A stretch of DNA of 64,000 nt from Acidobacteriota bacterium (GTDB lineage: Bacteria; Acidobacteriota; Thermoanaerobaculia; Multivoradales; Multivoraceae). The notes beneath the pieces were generated by a model. It ran no database searches. It saw only the letters and a list, made by a program, of their open reading frames with translations, and was not told the DNA's origin. The first letter of the stretch is position 1. Each line of letters starts with the position of its first letter. The translations under genes were made by a program, and so were the position numbers. Positions 1 to 7,338 of this stretch are shown here, one piece after another. The DNA lies in the NCBI GenBank assembly GCA_003388555.1, contig QQVD01000034.1, positions 1-64,000 on the forward strand, read 5' to 3'.

Positions 1-572
1 GAGCTCGGCTCAGACGAGCATCACGAATCCCTGCTCGATTTCGCGAGGCTGTCACAGCGCTGTGCGCAGTGGTCTGCCCAACAGGATTCTCGGGATGTGG
101 TCTGAGCTCAGCTCAGACGAGCATCACGAATCCCTCCTCGATTTCGCCTGACGAGCACCTGCCGAGGTCGCGACTCTCCGACCTCCTCCCCCTTCAGGGG
201 GAGGACCGAGGAACGAGCGCCAGCCTTCGCAGGCTCTGGCTGCCGCTCCTGCGGCTCAGCTCGCTGCGGCTCGCTACGGCGTGGGGGTATCCCAGCCGGC
301 AACGTCGCTGCATCGGGCGCCGTCTCCGCTAGAGGCAAAGCGTGGATCCTCCGGTCTCCGCCCGTGATGACGGTGGCTGTGGCACGTGGCCTCGAGCCCG
401 CACCGAGGTCGCGGCTCTCCGGCCTCCTCCCCCTTCAGGGGGAGCACAGAGGTGGGGGTGTCACGTCGAGCGATGCCTCTTCGAGCGATGCCTCTTCAGG
501 CGGTCCGACCGATCAACGAGCGCCAGCCTTCGCGAGCTCTGGCTGCCGCTCCTGCGGCTCAGCGCTCACCCC
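1..572. repeat. Non-coding stretch with duplicated palindromic repeats
   Basis: No gene is supported here. A 44-base block at 1-44 recurs at 104-147 with two mismatches. A second module appears twice, at about 164-290 and 405-563: GAGGTCGCG, then a hairpin made of CCTCCCCC, loop TTCA and GGGGGAGG (perfect at 185-204, seven pairs at 427-444), then a shared GCGCCAGCCTTCGC block with a GCCGCTCCTGCGGC palindrome. The second copy carries about 60 extra bases, including a 15-base direct duplication (466-480 and 481-495). The short open frames here are all built of this repeat material. It looks like an extragenic palindromic family, and the hairpins could also end transcription of the lipoprotein gene to the right. 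Confidence 0.7.
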
Positions 573-1757
573 TCACCGCTCGACGACGAACTTCGTCCAC
601 TCGACGTCGTTGGTGCGCTGGTCGGTGCGCGGATCCCACAGCGGGTTGTCGGTGCCGACGTAGGTGGCGTCGCTGGCGACCCAGTAGTACCTGCTGCCGG
701 CATCGACGGTGTAGTGCTCGCCGGTCTCGTGGTTGCCGATCAGGGTGCGCTCTCCGATCGAGTCGATCAGGGCGGAGTGCCCGGCAGTGTTCATGTCGTC
801 GCGCTTCAGGTAGCCGGAGTGGTTGATGTCGAGGATGTCGCTGTAGGTCTGGCCGATGGAACGGGCGGCGTTGCCCTGGGCCTCGATCGCCGCCATGCGC
901 TGCTGGTGGGCGGCGCGGCTGCGGGCCATCATCTCGCTGGCGTAGGCCTCGTTGGCGCGGATCTGTCCCTGCAGCTGGCCGTTCATCGCCTGCTGCCAGT
1001 GTGGGTTGATCTGGGTGTTGCCGATCGCGTAGAGGTAGTCCCGTTTGGCCTCCTCGAAGATCTCGTCCGGTGCCTCGAGCGAGGTGGTCTGCAGGACCCA
1101 GGTGACCATCTGCTGGTTGCGGAAGACCGCCTGCACGATCGAGACGAACGTCATCGTGCCGCGGCCGTCGCTCCAGTCCGATCCCAGGGCGCGCCACTGA
1201 CGTTGACTGCCGGTCTGCACCATCGCAGCGCCGAAGCGGGTGAAGAGCCCCTCGACCTCGGGGATCGGGTAGGCGCGTACCAGCTGGTTGCCCTGCGCCG
1301 CGGCGGCCGGCCTGATCTGCTGCTCGAGGATCTGCTCGAGCGGCAGAGGCGGGGCCAGCTGCTGACCGGCCTGGGCGATGCTCTGGCGAGCGAACGGATC
1401 GTCGGCCCAGGCGAATCGGCTGACCTGGGTCGGGTGCAGTCGCACCCCGCCCGGGCCGTTGCCCTGCAGCGATCCGTCGGTGGTCTGCTGCAAGCTCCAG
1501 GTCGCCGGGAACGGGGAGACCGACTGCACCATGCCGCGGCCGCGGTCGTGGACCTCGAAGTACTGGACGGTCGGTGAGGGCTCGGCCAGCGCCACGCCGC
1601 CTTCCGTGACGGACGTTGCCGGGTCTCCCGGTCCCGCGTTCCCGGCCGCGGTCTCTGGACTGGCCCCGCACCCGATCGGCAGCATGCAGGCGAGGAGCGT
1701 GGCCGCACAGAAGGTCGGACGGTTCGATGTCGTGGCGCCGTAGCTGGCGGGCTTCAT
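573..1757 (-). CDS. Secreted lipoprotein of unknown function
   Basis: 394 aa, with the start chosen at the ATG that gives a lipoprotein signal: a hydrophobic stretch ending LPIGC, with the lipobox Cys near residue 30. No family is recognised. The middle is rich in Gln and Ala and helical (many AQG and QQ segments). The C-terminal third contains an Asp-rich loop, DINHSGYLKRDD, that resembles an EF-hand-like or dockerin-like calcium loop without its full pattern. It is followed by an aromatic-rich end (YYWVASDATYVGTDN) that looks like a beta domain. The frame stays open far upstream to 2168, but that part reads as Arg/Pro-rich antisense noise and crosses a tandem repeat. It is probably monocistronic; the next gene on the same strand ends 236 bases upstream. 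Confidence 0.75.
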   Translation of the reverse strand: MKPASYGATTSNRPTFCAATLLACMLPIGCGASPETAAGNAGPGDPATSVTEGGVALAEPSPTVQYFEVHDRGRGMVQSVSPFPATWSLQQTTDGSLQGNGPGGVRLHPTQVSRFAWADDPFARQSIAQAGQQLAPPLPLEQILEQQIRPAAAAQGNQLVRAYPIPEVEGLFTRFGAAMVQTGSQRQWRALGSDWSDGRGTMTFVSIVQAVFRNQQMVTWVLQTTSLEAPDEIFEEAKRDYLYAIGNTQINPHWQQAMNGQLQGQIRANEAYASEMMARSRAAHQQRMAAIEAQGNAARSIGQTYSDILDINHSGYLKRDDMNTAGHSALIDSIGERTLIGNHETGEHYTVDAGSRYYWVASDATYVGTDNPLWDPRTDQRTNDVEWTKFVVER

Positions 1758-1782
1758 GGCTGGGTCCGCTCCCTGGGCGTTT

Positions 1783-1830
1783 CTGGAGTGTTGCTGGAGT
1801 GTTGCTGGAGTGTTGCTGGAGTGTTGCTGG
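1783..1830. repeat. 11-base tandem repeat, 4.4 copies
   Basis: The unit CTGGAGTGTTG repeats four times without error (1783-1826) and then continues with CTGG. It lies 26 bases upstream of the lipoprotein start codon at 1757, so it sits in that gene's leader or promoter region. Copy-number slippage there could alter expression. Confidence 0.85.
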
Positions 1831-1993
1831 CCGCGCGGTGCGCTCGTCTCTCTCGCACGGGGCCCGCGATGCCGCGTCGCGGCGGCAGGTGCCGGCTCGC
1901 CCGTACAGGCGCACTGTCGAGGCGCCAGGGGACAACCGGTCGTCCGGCCACTCCGGCCACGAGGACGAGGCCGGACGGTGCTCGAGCTCGGGC

Positions 1994-2851
1994 TCAGGCG
2001 CGCAGGTACAGGCTGAGCGCCGTGGTGACGGCGACCGCGAAGACCAGGAACGCCAGGAGGAAGGCGGCGAGAGCCTTGAGGGCTCCTAGCCACCGGGGTC
2101 GCTGGAAGGTGGCGCCGAACCAGATCGCCGTGACCAGGTAGATGATCTGAGTCGTCGCGGTGTGCCACGTGACGTCCTCGGTGAGGAGGAAGAGCAGGTA
2201 CGTCGCCAGGTCGAGCACGAAGACCTGCCCCAGCAGGTAGAGGGAGAACACCAGGGACTCCGCCGTGTTCAGGGTGCGCCAGAACGTCAGGCGCAGGAAG
2301 AGGGTCAGTGGGATGCCGAGCAGCAGCGACAGGGTCGTTGCGTGCTGGAACATCTTCACCTGCACTTCCACCGAGCGCTCGATCTGGGCGGCGCTGATCC
2401 CAGGCTGGGTCGCTTCGGCGTTGGCGGCCAACTGGGCTCGCATCTGGTCGGTGTCGAAGCCGCCGATGAGGTTGAACAGCACCAGCGACGTGGCGGCAGT
2501 GACGAAGAGGTAGCTCAACGGGTTGACGTAGGCGCGGCGACGCCCGCCCGTGTATTCACGCACCACGCCTCCCGGCGAGCGCAGCAGCGCCAGCACCGTG
2601 TGGAGGAAACCGCGGCCGCCGGGCAGCAGATGCTCCTCGAGCGCTCGAGCGAGCTGGCGCAGGGTGAGGCGGCCTTCGGTGACGCGCTGACCACAGGAGG
2701 GGCAGTAGCGCGCGCCTTCGCCCGCCGCCGCCAGCGGCTGGCCGCAGTTCGAGCAGTCGGGGATGGCCTCCGTGGCCTCCGTGGCCTCCGTGGCCGGCGG
2801 CGCCGGGTCGTCGGGATGCGGAGCGGATCCCGCTGGCGAGGTCTGGCTCAT
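1994..2851 (-). CDS. DUF3667-like zinc-ribbon membrane protein
   Basis: 285 aa. After a Pro/Ala-rich N-terminus with a TEATEATEA repeat, a four-Cys zinc ribbon is clear (CSNCG about 20 residues before YCPSCGQ). A conserved cytoplasmic segment follows (RLTLRQLARALEEHL, then SPGGVVREYTGGRRRAYVNPLSYLF), and then about four or five hydrophobic segments. This order matches the DUF3667 family, whose function is not known. The start is the ATG at 2851; an in-frame upstream extension would run into the promoter region shared with the divergent gene at 2948. The last membrane segments end at the stop with no soluble tail. Confidence 0.8.
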   Translation of the reverse strand: MSQTSPAGSAPHPDDPAPPATEATEATEAIPDCSNCGQPLAAAGEGARYCPSCGQRVTEGRLTLRQLARALEEHLLPGGRGFLHTVLALLRSPGGVVREYTGGRRRAYVNPLSYLFVTAATSLVLFNLIGGFDTDQMRAQLAANAEATQPGISAAQIERSVEVQVKMFQHATTLSLLLGIPLTLFLRLTFWRTLNTAESLVFSLYLLGQVFVLDLATYLLFLLTEDVTWHTATTQIIYLVTAIWFGATFQRPRWLGALKALAAFLLAFLVFAVAVTTALSLYLRA

Positions 2852-2934
2852 CGGCGCGGCGCAACGTCTTCGGGTGAGATACTCGTGAGGGAACGCGGTC
2901 GTCCACGCAGGCAACGTGTCCGAGCCGGGATGCG

Positions 2935-2940
2935 TAGACT
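2935..2940 (+). promoter_or_regulatory. TAGACT -10-like element, possibly for a leaderless gene
   Basis: TAGACT lies seven bases before the ATG at 2948, so transcription would begin at or next to the start codon. No Shine-Dalgarno sequence precedes that ATG. The same hexamer occurs before three other plus-strand genes in this window. I see no good -35. Confidence 0.4.
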
Positions 2941-2947
2941 CGGGTCG

Positions 2948-4402
2948 ATGCTAGTAGGAAACGAAGCCGCGCGGCGGCGTCGGGGCGCCCGTCTCCTCAC
3001 CTGGACGACGGCTCTGCTCCTCAGCGCCGGGCCGGGCGGAGCGCGCACCACCGAGTTCTGCCTCGAGGGGCTGTTCGACATCGGGGTGCGCCATCAGGGA
3101 CTACGTGCCGGAGTCTCCGAGAGGACGCCGACGACCTGGTGTGTTGTCACCGAGGACGACGGCGACCGGGTGGTCTACCGTGCTTCGGGCAAGGTGAACC
3201 CGGATCTCGACGACAGCTGGGCCGTGGCCTATCCGGCAGCGGACGTGGTGCGCATCGTCAATCGCGACGACCCACCCGACGTCGAGTTCCGGGGCGTCGA
3301 GGTCGCCGCAGCGGAGGCCCGTCGGGTGCGCCGGCTCGACCCGCGCCGGCTGGCCGAGGAGCTCGAGAGTCGCGGTGGCGTCATCCCCGACCTCGACATC
3401 GAGCTCGATGCCGGGCGCATCGCGTGGGTCACATCACGCGCTTCGTTCCCGCTGCGCGGCGAGGTCCCGGTGGTCTGGCGGTGGCGCTGGGACGACCCGG
3501 CCGCGCCGCGCGCATCCCTGACGGTCGAGAGCGAAGTGGTGTTCGAGGCCAGCGGTCGCTGGCGCGAGCTGGCGGCGGAGGAGGCGACGGCGCTGTGGCA
3601 GCTCAGCGGCGGCGTCGCCCCGATCGAGGCACCGGCTGAGCAGTGGCCGGCGCGGGTCGCCATGCGCCGGATCGATCTCGACGCGCACACGTTCCTGGTG
3701 CGCGGCGTGCGCACCGGATTCCAGCACCTCGTCGTCGACACCGAGCAGGGGCTCGTCGTCGCCGACGCGCCGGCCGGTTGGGTCGAGCTGCACCACCTGC
3801 CACCGAGGGACCTGGTGGGCGGGCTCGGGGTCAGCGGCCTCTCCGAGGGATTGATCGACTTCCTTGAGGCCGAGGCACCCGGTCGCCCGCTCCGCGCCGT
3901 GGCGCTGACCCACTTCCACGACGACCACGCCGGCGGCGCGCGAGCGTTCGCCGCCGCCGGGGCCGAGGTGCTGGCGCCGGCGGACGCGGCCGACTTCCTC
4001 GACCGATCCTTGGACCGCGCTCCCGCGCCGCCCGACCGGTTGGCCCGGAGCGGTGGCGAGGTGAGCGTGCGCGCGGTGGCGGAGCCGCTGACCATCGGCG
4101 AGCGGCGTCCGGTGACCGTGTTGCCGATGGACGCCAGCCCCCACGTCGGTGACCAGCTCGGGGTCTGGGCGCGCGATGCGGACATCTTCTTCGTCTCCGA
4201 CGTGCACGTGCCGGTCGACGAGGAGCCGCGGCCACGCACCGGGCGCGAGCGCACGGAGTGCTGGTTCGCCGGCTGGGCGACGGGTCATCTCGGCCCGAAC
4301 ACCCGGGTGGCGAACTCGCACAGCGCGGTGACGACGCCCGTCTCGCGTTTGCGGGAGATCGCGGCGAGCCCGACGTGTCGCGGTCTGACCGCGGCGCGGT
4401 GA
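2948..4402 (+). CDS. Exported metallo-beta-lactamase-fold hydrolase
   Basis: 484 aa. The N-terminus is an Arg-rich stretch followed by a short hydrophobic segment, consistent with export. The first half (about 30-240) is a beta-rich region I do not recognise. The second half is a metallo-beta-lactamase fold. The zinc motif THFHDDHAGG lies near residue 320, SDVHVP supplies the Asp ligand position, and NSHS near the C-terminus can supply the last His. The substrate is unknown; the family includes beta-lactamases, quinoprotein-associated hydrolases and thioesterases. An alternative start is the ATG at 2930, six codons upstream; I prefer 2948 because the TAGACT element would then lie just ahead of it. 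The stop is 35 bases before the next gene, so the two may be co-transcribed. Confidence 0.75.
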   Translation: MLVGNEAARRRRGARLLTWTTALLLSAGPGGARTTEFCLEGLFDIGVRHQGLRAGVSERTPTTWCVVTEDDGDRVVYRASGKVNPDLDDSWAVAYPAADVVRIVNRDDPPDVEFRGVEVAAAEARRVRRLDPRRLAEELESRGGVIPDLDIELDAGRIAWVTSRASFPLRGEVPVVWRWRWDDPAAPRASLTVESEVVFEASGRWRELAAEEATALWQLSGGVAPIEAPAEQWPARVAMRRIDLDAHTFLVRGVRTGFQHLVVDTEQGLVVADAPAGWVELHHLPPRDLVGGLGVSGLSEGLIDFLEAEAPGRPLRAVALTHFHDDHAGGARAFAAAGAEVLAPADAADFLDRSLDRAPAPPDRLARSGGEVSVRAVAEPLTIGERRPVTVLPMDASPHVGDQLGVWARDADIFFVSDVHVPVDEEPRPRTGRERTECWFAGWATGHLGPNTRVANSHSAVTTPVSRLREIAASPTCRGLTAAR

Positions 4403-4437
4403 CCGACGCCGCGCACGACCGGCACGGAGATGAGAGG

Positions 4438-6369
4438 ATGCCGGTGGTGATCCCGTCTGGAGTCAGCGCACGACCGGCAGCGAAGCGGCAGCGCGGCGTC
4501 CTGCGCCGTGGCGCCGGCGCTCTGCTGGTCGGCGTTGCGCTCGCCCTCTGGGTGTGTGCGCCGCTATCCGGTCAGGAGAGGGGTGGGGAGCCGGCCGAAG
4601 GAGCGGACTGGGGCCCCTCGAGCTGCCGCGAAGCCGATCTCCCCGATCTGCAGCGGGCCTTCGGAAGTGCGCGCGCGGTGCTGCGCGGAGCGGCGACACC
4701 CGTTGAGGGCGGCGCCGATGCGCCGTGCCGCATCTTCCTCTCGGCTTCGCGGGGGGAGGGCCCGGCGCGGGTGGCGCTCGGCCACGGCGCCGGGCTCGAG
4801 AGCGCGGCGGCGGACGCCGCTGCACGACTGCGACCCCTGCTCGAGTCGGCGTCGACCTCGGGAGAGGATCGCCTCTGGCTGCAGATCGATCTGGTGCGTG
4901 AAGTGCGGGTGATCGAGGGGCGCGAGTCGGAGGTCCCGTGGCCGCGCGGCGTGTTCGGGCTCGCCGAGGCGTCGCCCGCGGGACGTTTCCTGCTTCCCGG
5001 CGAGCTGCTGTCGCACAACCTGATCGACTCGAGAGGCCGCTATCGTCCCGATCGGCAACGGGAGTTCGATCAGAGCTTCCCCGAGAGGGCGCGGGAGGAC
5101 AGGCCTCCCAGGTGGGGCCGGCTGCTCGCCACCCGCGCCTTCTTCGACGACGGCTCCGGGGTGAGGCCTCTCTATCGGGGCCAGTACGAGCGGGTGCCTC
5201 TCGGCGCGGACGGCCTGCTGCAGGCGGCGCGCGCCGCGGGTCGCTACCTCGCCGCCGTGGTGCGCGCCGACGGCAGCTTCGACTACGAGTACCAGCCCAA
5301 GTCGGACCGCTCCGAGGACGACTACAACCTGCTGCGCCACGCCGGCACCGTCTACGCGCTGCTCGAGCTGCACGCCGCGACGGGTGACGACGAGCTGCTC
5401 GACGCCGCGCAGCGCGCCCTCGTCTACCTCGCGGCGCAGGTCCGCGCCTGCCGCCCGCCGGGGCGAGGCCTCTGTGCGGTCGAGGACGACGAGAGCAAGC
5501 TGGGCGGCAACGGCCTCGCCGTCCTGGCCCTCTCACAGCTGTCCGAGCGCACCCCCGAACAGTCGGTGCTGGCGGTCGGCCTCGGCGAGCGCATCCTCGA
5601 TCTGCTGCAGGAGGATGGCAGCTTCTGGCCGCACAAGATCCGTTTCTCCGACGGCAAGGCCTCCGGTTTCGTGTCCGAGTACTACCCGGGTGAGGCGATC
5701 TACGCGCTGGCCCGCCTCTTCTCGATCACCGGGGAGCGTCGCTGGCTCGACGCCGCGCGCCGGGCCGCCGACCACCGGGTGCAGGTGGTCTACGTCGAGC
5801 GGCAGGGGGCCCGCAGCGAGGACCTGGTGCACGACCACTGGCTCGCCTACGGTCTCGCCGAGCTGGCCGTGCACGGAGCCTCGTCACCGGCCGACCTCGC
5901 CTACCTCGAGCGCCTGGCGCGCTCCATCGTCGCGGCGCAGCACCCGCCGCCGCCGCCCCAGGAGCCGGAGCGCTCCGCGACATCGGGATCGGATGCCGAA
6001 GGGTACGAGGATCCGCGCGACTGGGCGGGGGGGTTCTACATCCCACCGCGCTCGGCACCGACGGCGACGCGCGCCGAGGCCCTCGCCGCGATCCTGCGCA
6101 CCCTGCCCAGAGGGTCGAACCCCGATCTGGAGGAGAGGATCGGCGCTGCGCTCTGCGCCGCGATCGCCTTCCAGCTGCGGGCCCAGTTCACACCGCCGCG
6201 TGCCCTCTACCTCGCCGATCCGCAGCGGGTGCTGGGAGCGATCAGCCGCAGCCTCACCGACTTCGGCGTCCGCATCGACTATCCACAGCACACCATCTCG
6301 AGCCTGCTCGCTGCCGCGCGGCTGCAGGGCCAGGGGCGGATGGCGTGCGAGTCGCCGGCGTCGCAGTGA
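4438..6369 (+). CDS. Secreted alpha/alpha-toroid protein, substrate unknown
   Basis: 643 aa with an N-terminal hydrophobic signal (ALLVGVALALWVCAPLSG). Residues about 60-190 form an unrecognised alpha/beta region. From about 260 to 630 the sequence is a series of helical hairpins (LLQAARAAGRYLAAVV, YALLELHAATGD, LGGNGLAVLALSQL, FVSEYYPGEAIYALARLF, HDHWLAYGLAEL) of the kind seen in six-hairpin glycosidases, N-acylglucosamine epimerases and related toroids. Acidic and aromatic residues (FDYEYQPKSDR, HDHW) line the expected cavity, but I cannot assign a reaction. The ATG at 4438 follows GAGAGG, a usable ribosome site. The upstream in-frame extension overlaps the preceding gene in another frame and is rejected. 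Confidence 0.75.
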   Translation: MPVVIPSGVSARPAAKRQRGVLRRGAGALLVGVALALWVCAPLSGQERGGEPAEGADWGPSSCREADLPDLQRAFGSARAVLRGAATPVEGGADAPCRIFLSASRGEGPARVALGHGAGLESAAADAAARLRPLLESASTSGEDRLWLQIDLVREVRVIEGRESEVPWPRGVFGLAEASPAGRFLLPGELLSHNLIDSRGRYRPDRQREFDQSFPERAREDRPPRWGRLLATRAFFDDGSGVRPLYRGQYERVPLGADGLLQAARAAGRYLAAVVRADGSFDYEYQPKSDRSEDDYNLLRHAGTVYALLELHAATGDDELLDAAQRALVYLAAQVRACRPPGRGLCAVEDDESKLGGNGLAVLALSQLSERTPEQSVLAVGLGERILDLLQEDGSFWPHKIRFSDGKASGFVSEYYPGEAIYALARLFSITGERRWLDAARRAADHRVQVVYVERQGARSEDLVHDHWLAYGLAELAVHGASSPADLAYLERLARSIVAAQHPPPPPQEPERSATSGSDAEGYEDPRDWAGGFYIPPRSAPTATRAEALAAILRTLPRGSNPDLEERIGAALCAAIAFQLRAQFTPPRALYLADPQRVLGAISRSLTDFGVRIDYPQHTISSLLAAARLQGQGRMACESPASQ

Positions 6370-6400
6370 GCTCTCTACCGGCCAGGTCCGTCGCTTCACC

Positions 6401-7123
6401 GTGCGGATACGTCCGGTGAGCCGGCCGCCGCGCATCGGTATCACCACGTACCACCGCTCTCCGCGCTCGGGTGCGGTGCGGCTGCCCGGAGAGTACGCCG
6501 ACTGCGTGCGCCGTGCCGGCGGTCTGCCGCTGCTGCTGCAGCCGGGCGAGACGCGTGTCGGAGAGCTGCTCGCCGCCCTCGACGGGGTCCTCTTGACCGG
6601 GGGCGGCGACGTCGACCCGGCGCTGTGGGCCGAGCGGCCGGACGAGGTGCCGGCGGTCGGCACCAGCCGAGAGCGCGACGCCAGTGAGATGGCGTTGATC
6701 CGCGCCGCCGTCGAGGCGGGAGTTCCGGCACTCTGCGTCTGCCGTGGCCAACAGCTGCTCAACGTCGCCTTCGGCGGCACGCTGGTCGGCGACATCGAGC
6801 GTGAGGTGGGTCGGGAAATCGAGCATCGGTCGGCGAGCGGCGATCCGGTGCTGCACGAGGTCGAGGTCGGAGCCGGCACCCTGCTGTCCCAGGTCCTCGG
6901 CGAAGCCTCGGTCACCGGCTCCTCCTGGCACCACCAGGCGGTAGCCCGATCGGGTCGGGGTCTGCGCGTCACCGCCCGTGCCGCGGACGGCGTGATCGAG
7001 GGGCTCGAGCTCGAGGCAGGCGGAGACCTGTTGGCGGTGCAGTGGCACCCGGAGCTGACCGCCGAGGACGACCAGGTGCAGCGGCGCTTGTTCGACTGGT
7101 TGGTCGAGCGCGCTGACGGCTGA
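6401..7123 (+). CDS. Gamma-glutamyl-gamma-aminobutyrate hydrolase-like (peptidase C26)
   Basis: 240 aa, class I glutamine amidotransferase fold with all marks of the PuuD group. It opens PRIGITTYHR, has LLTGGGDVDPALW, a nucleophile elbow CVCRGQQLLN (Cys 114 by this start), SWHHQAV, and a closing WHPE (His 216, Glu 218). PuuD hydrolyses gamma-glutamyl-GABA in putrescine breakdown; relatives cleave other gamma-glutamyl amides, and no other putrescine gene is nearby. No ATG fits. GTG 6401 is chosen, GTG 6416 is possible. It starts 31 bases after the previous stop and probably shares its transcript. Confidence 0.85.
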   Translation: MRIRPVSRPPRIGITTYHRSPRSGAVRLPGEYADCVRRAGGLPLLLQPGETRVGELLAALDGVLLTGGGDVDPALWAERPDEVPAVGTSRERDASEMALIRAAVEAGVPALCVCRGQQLLNVAFGGTLVGDIEREVGREIEHRSASGDPVLHEVEVGAGTLLSQVLGEASVTGSSWHHQAVARSGRGLRVTARAADGVIEGLELEAGGDLLAVQWHPELTAEDDQVQRRLFDWLVERADG

Positions 7124-7244
7124 CTGGGCGCAGGGCTGCATCGCGGCAAGGGACGGTGGGATGCGTCCCGCCCTCCGGCGTGCCGCTGCCATTGGTGGCC
7201 GCCGCGTCGACCTCCGGTCGAGCGCGTCCGGAACGGATCGGCCT

Positions 7245-7282
7245 GAAAGAGAAAGCCCCGCGATCCCGGAGGACCGCGGGGC
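7245..7282 (-). terminator. Rho-independent terminator of the RTX protein gene
   Basis: On the minus strand an 8-pair GC stem (GCCCCGCG with CGCGGGGC, 7255-7262 and 7275-7282) is followed directly by TTTCTCTTTC, about 57 bases past the stop codon at 7339. It is the most canonical terminator in this window. Confidence 0.8.
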
Positions 7283-7338
7283 GACCGGCACGGCGGCGTC
7301 GAGGACTCGACACCGCCGGGTGCTCACCGGCTCCTGTC

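Noticed and set aside
1-340. Short open frames at the left edge considered as genes
   Set aside because: They lie entirely within duplicated palindromic repeats and read as simple Arg/Leu/Ser sequence.
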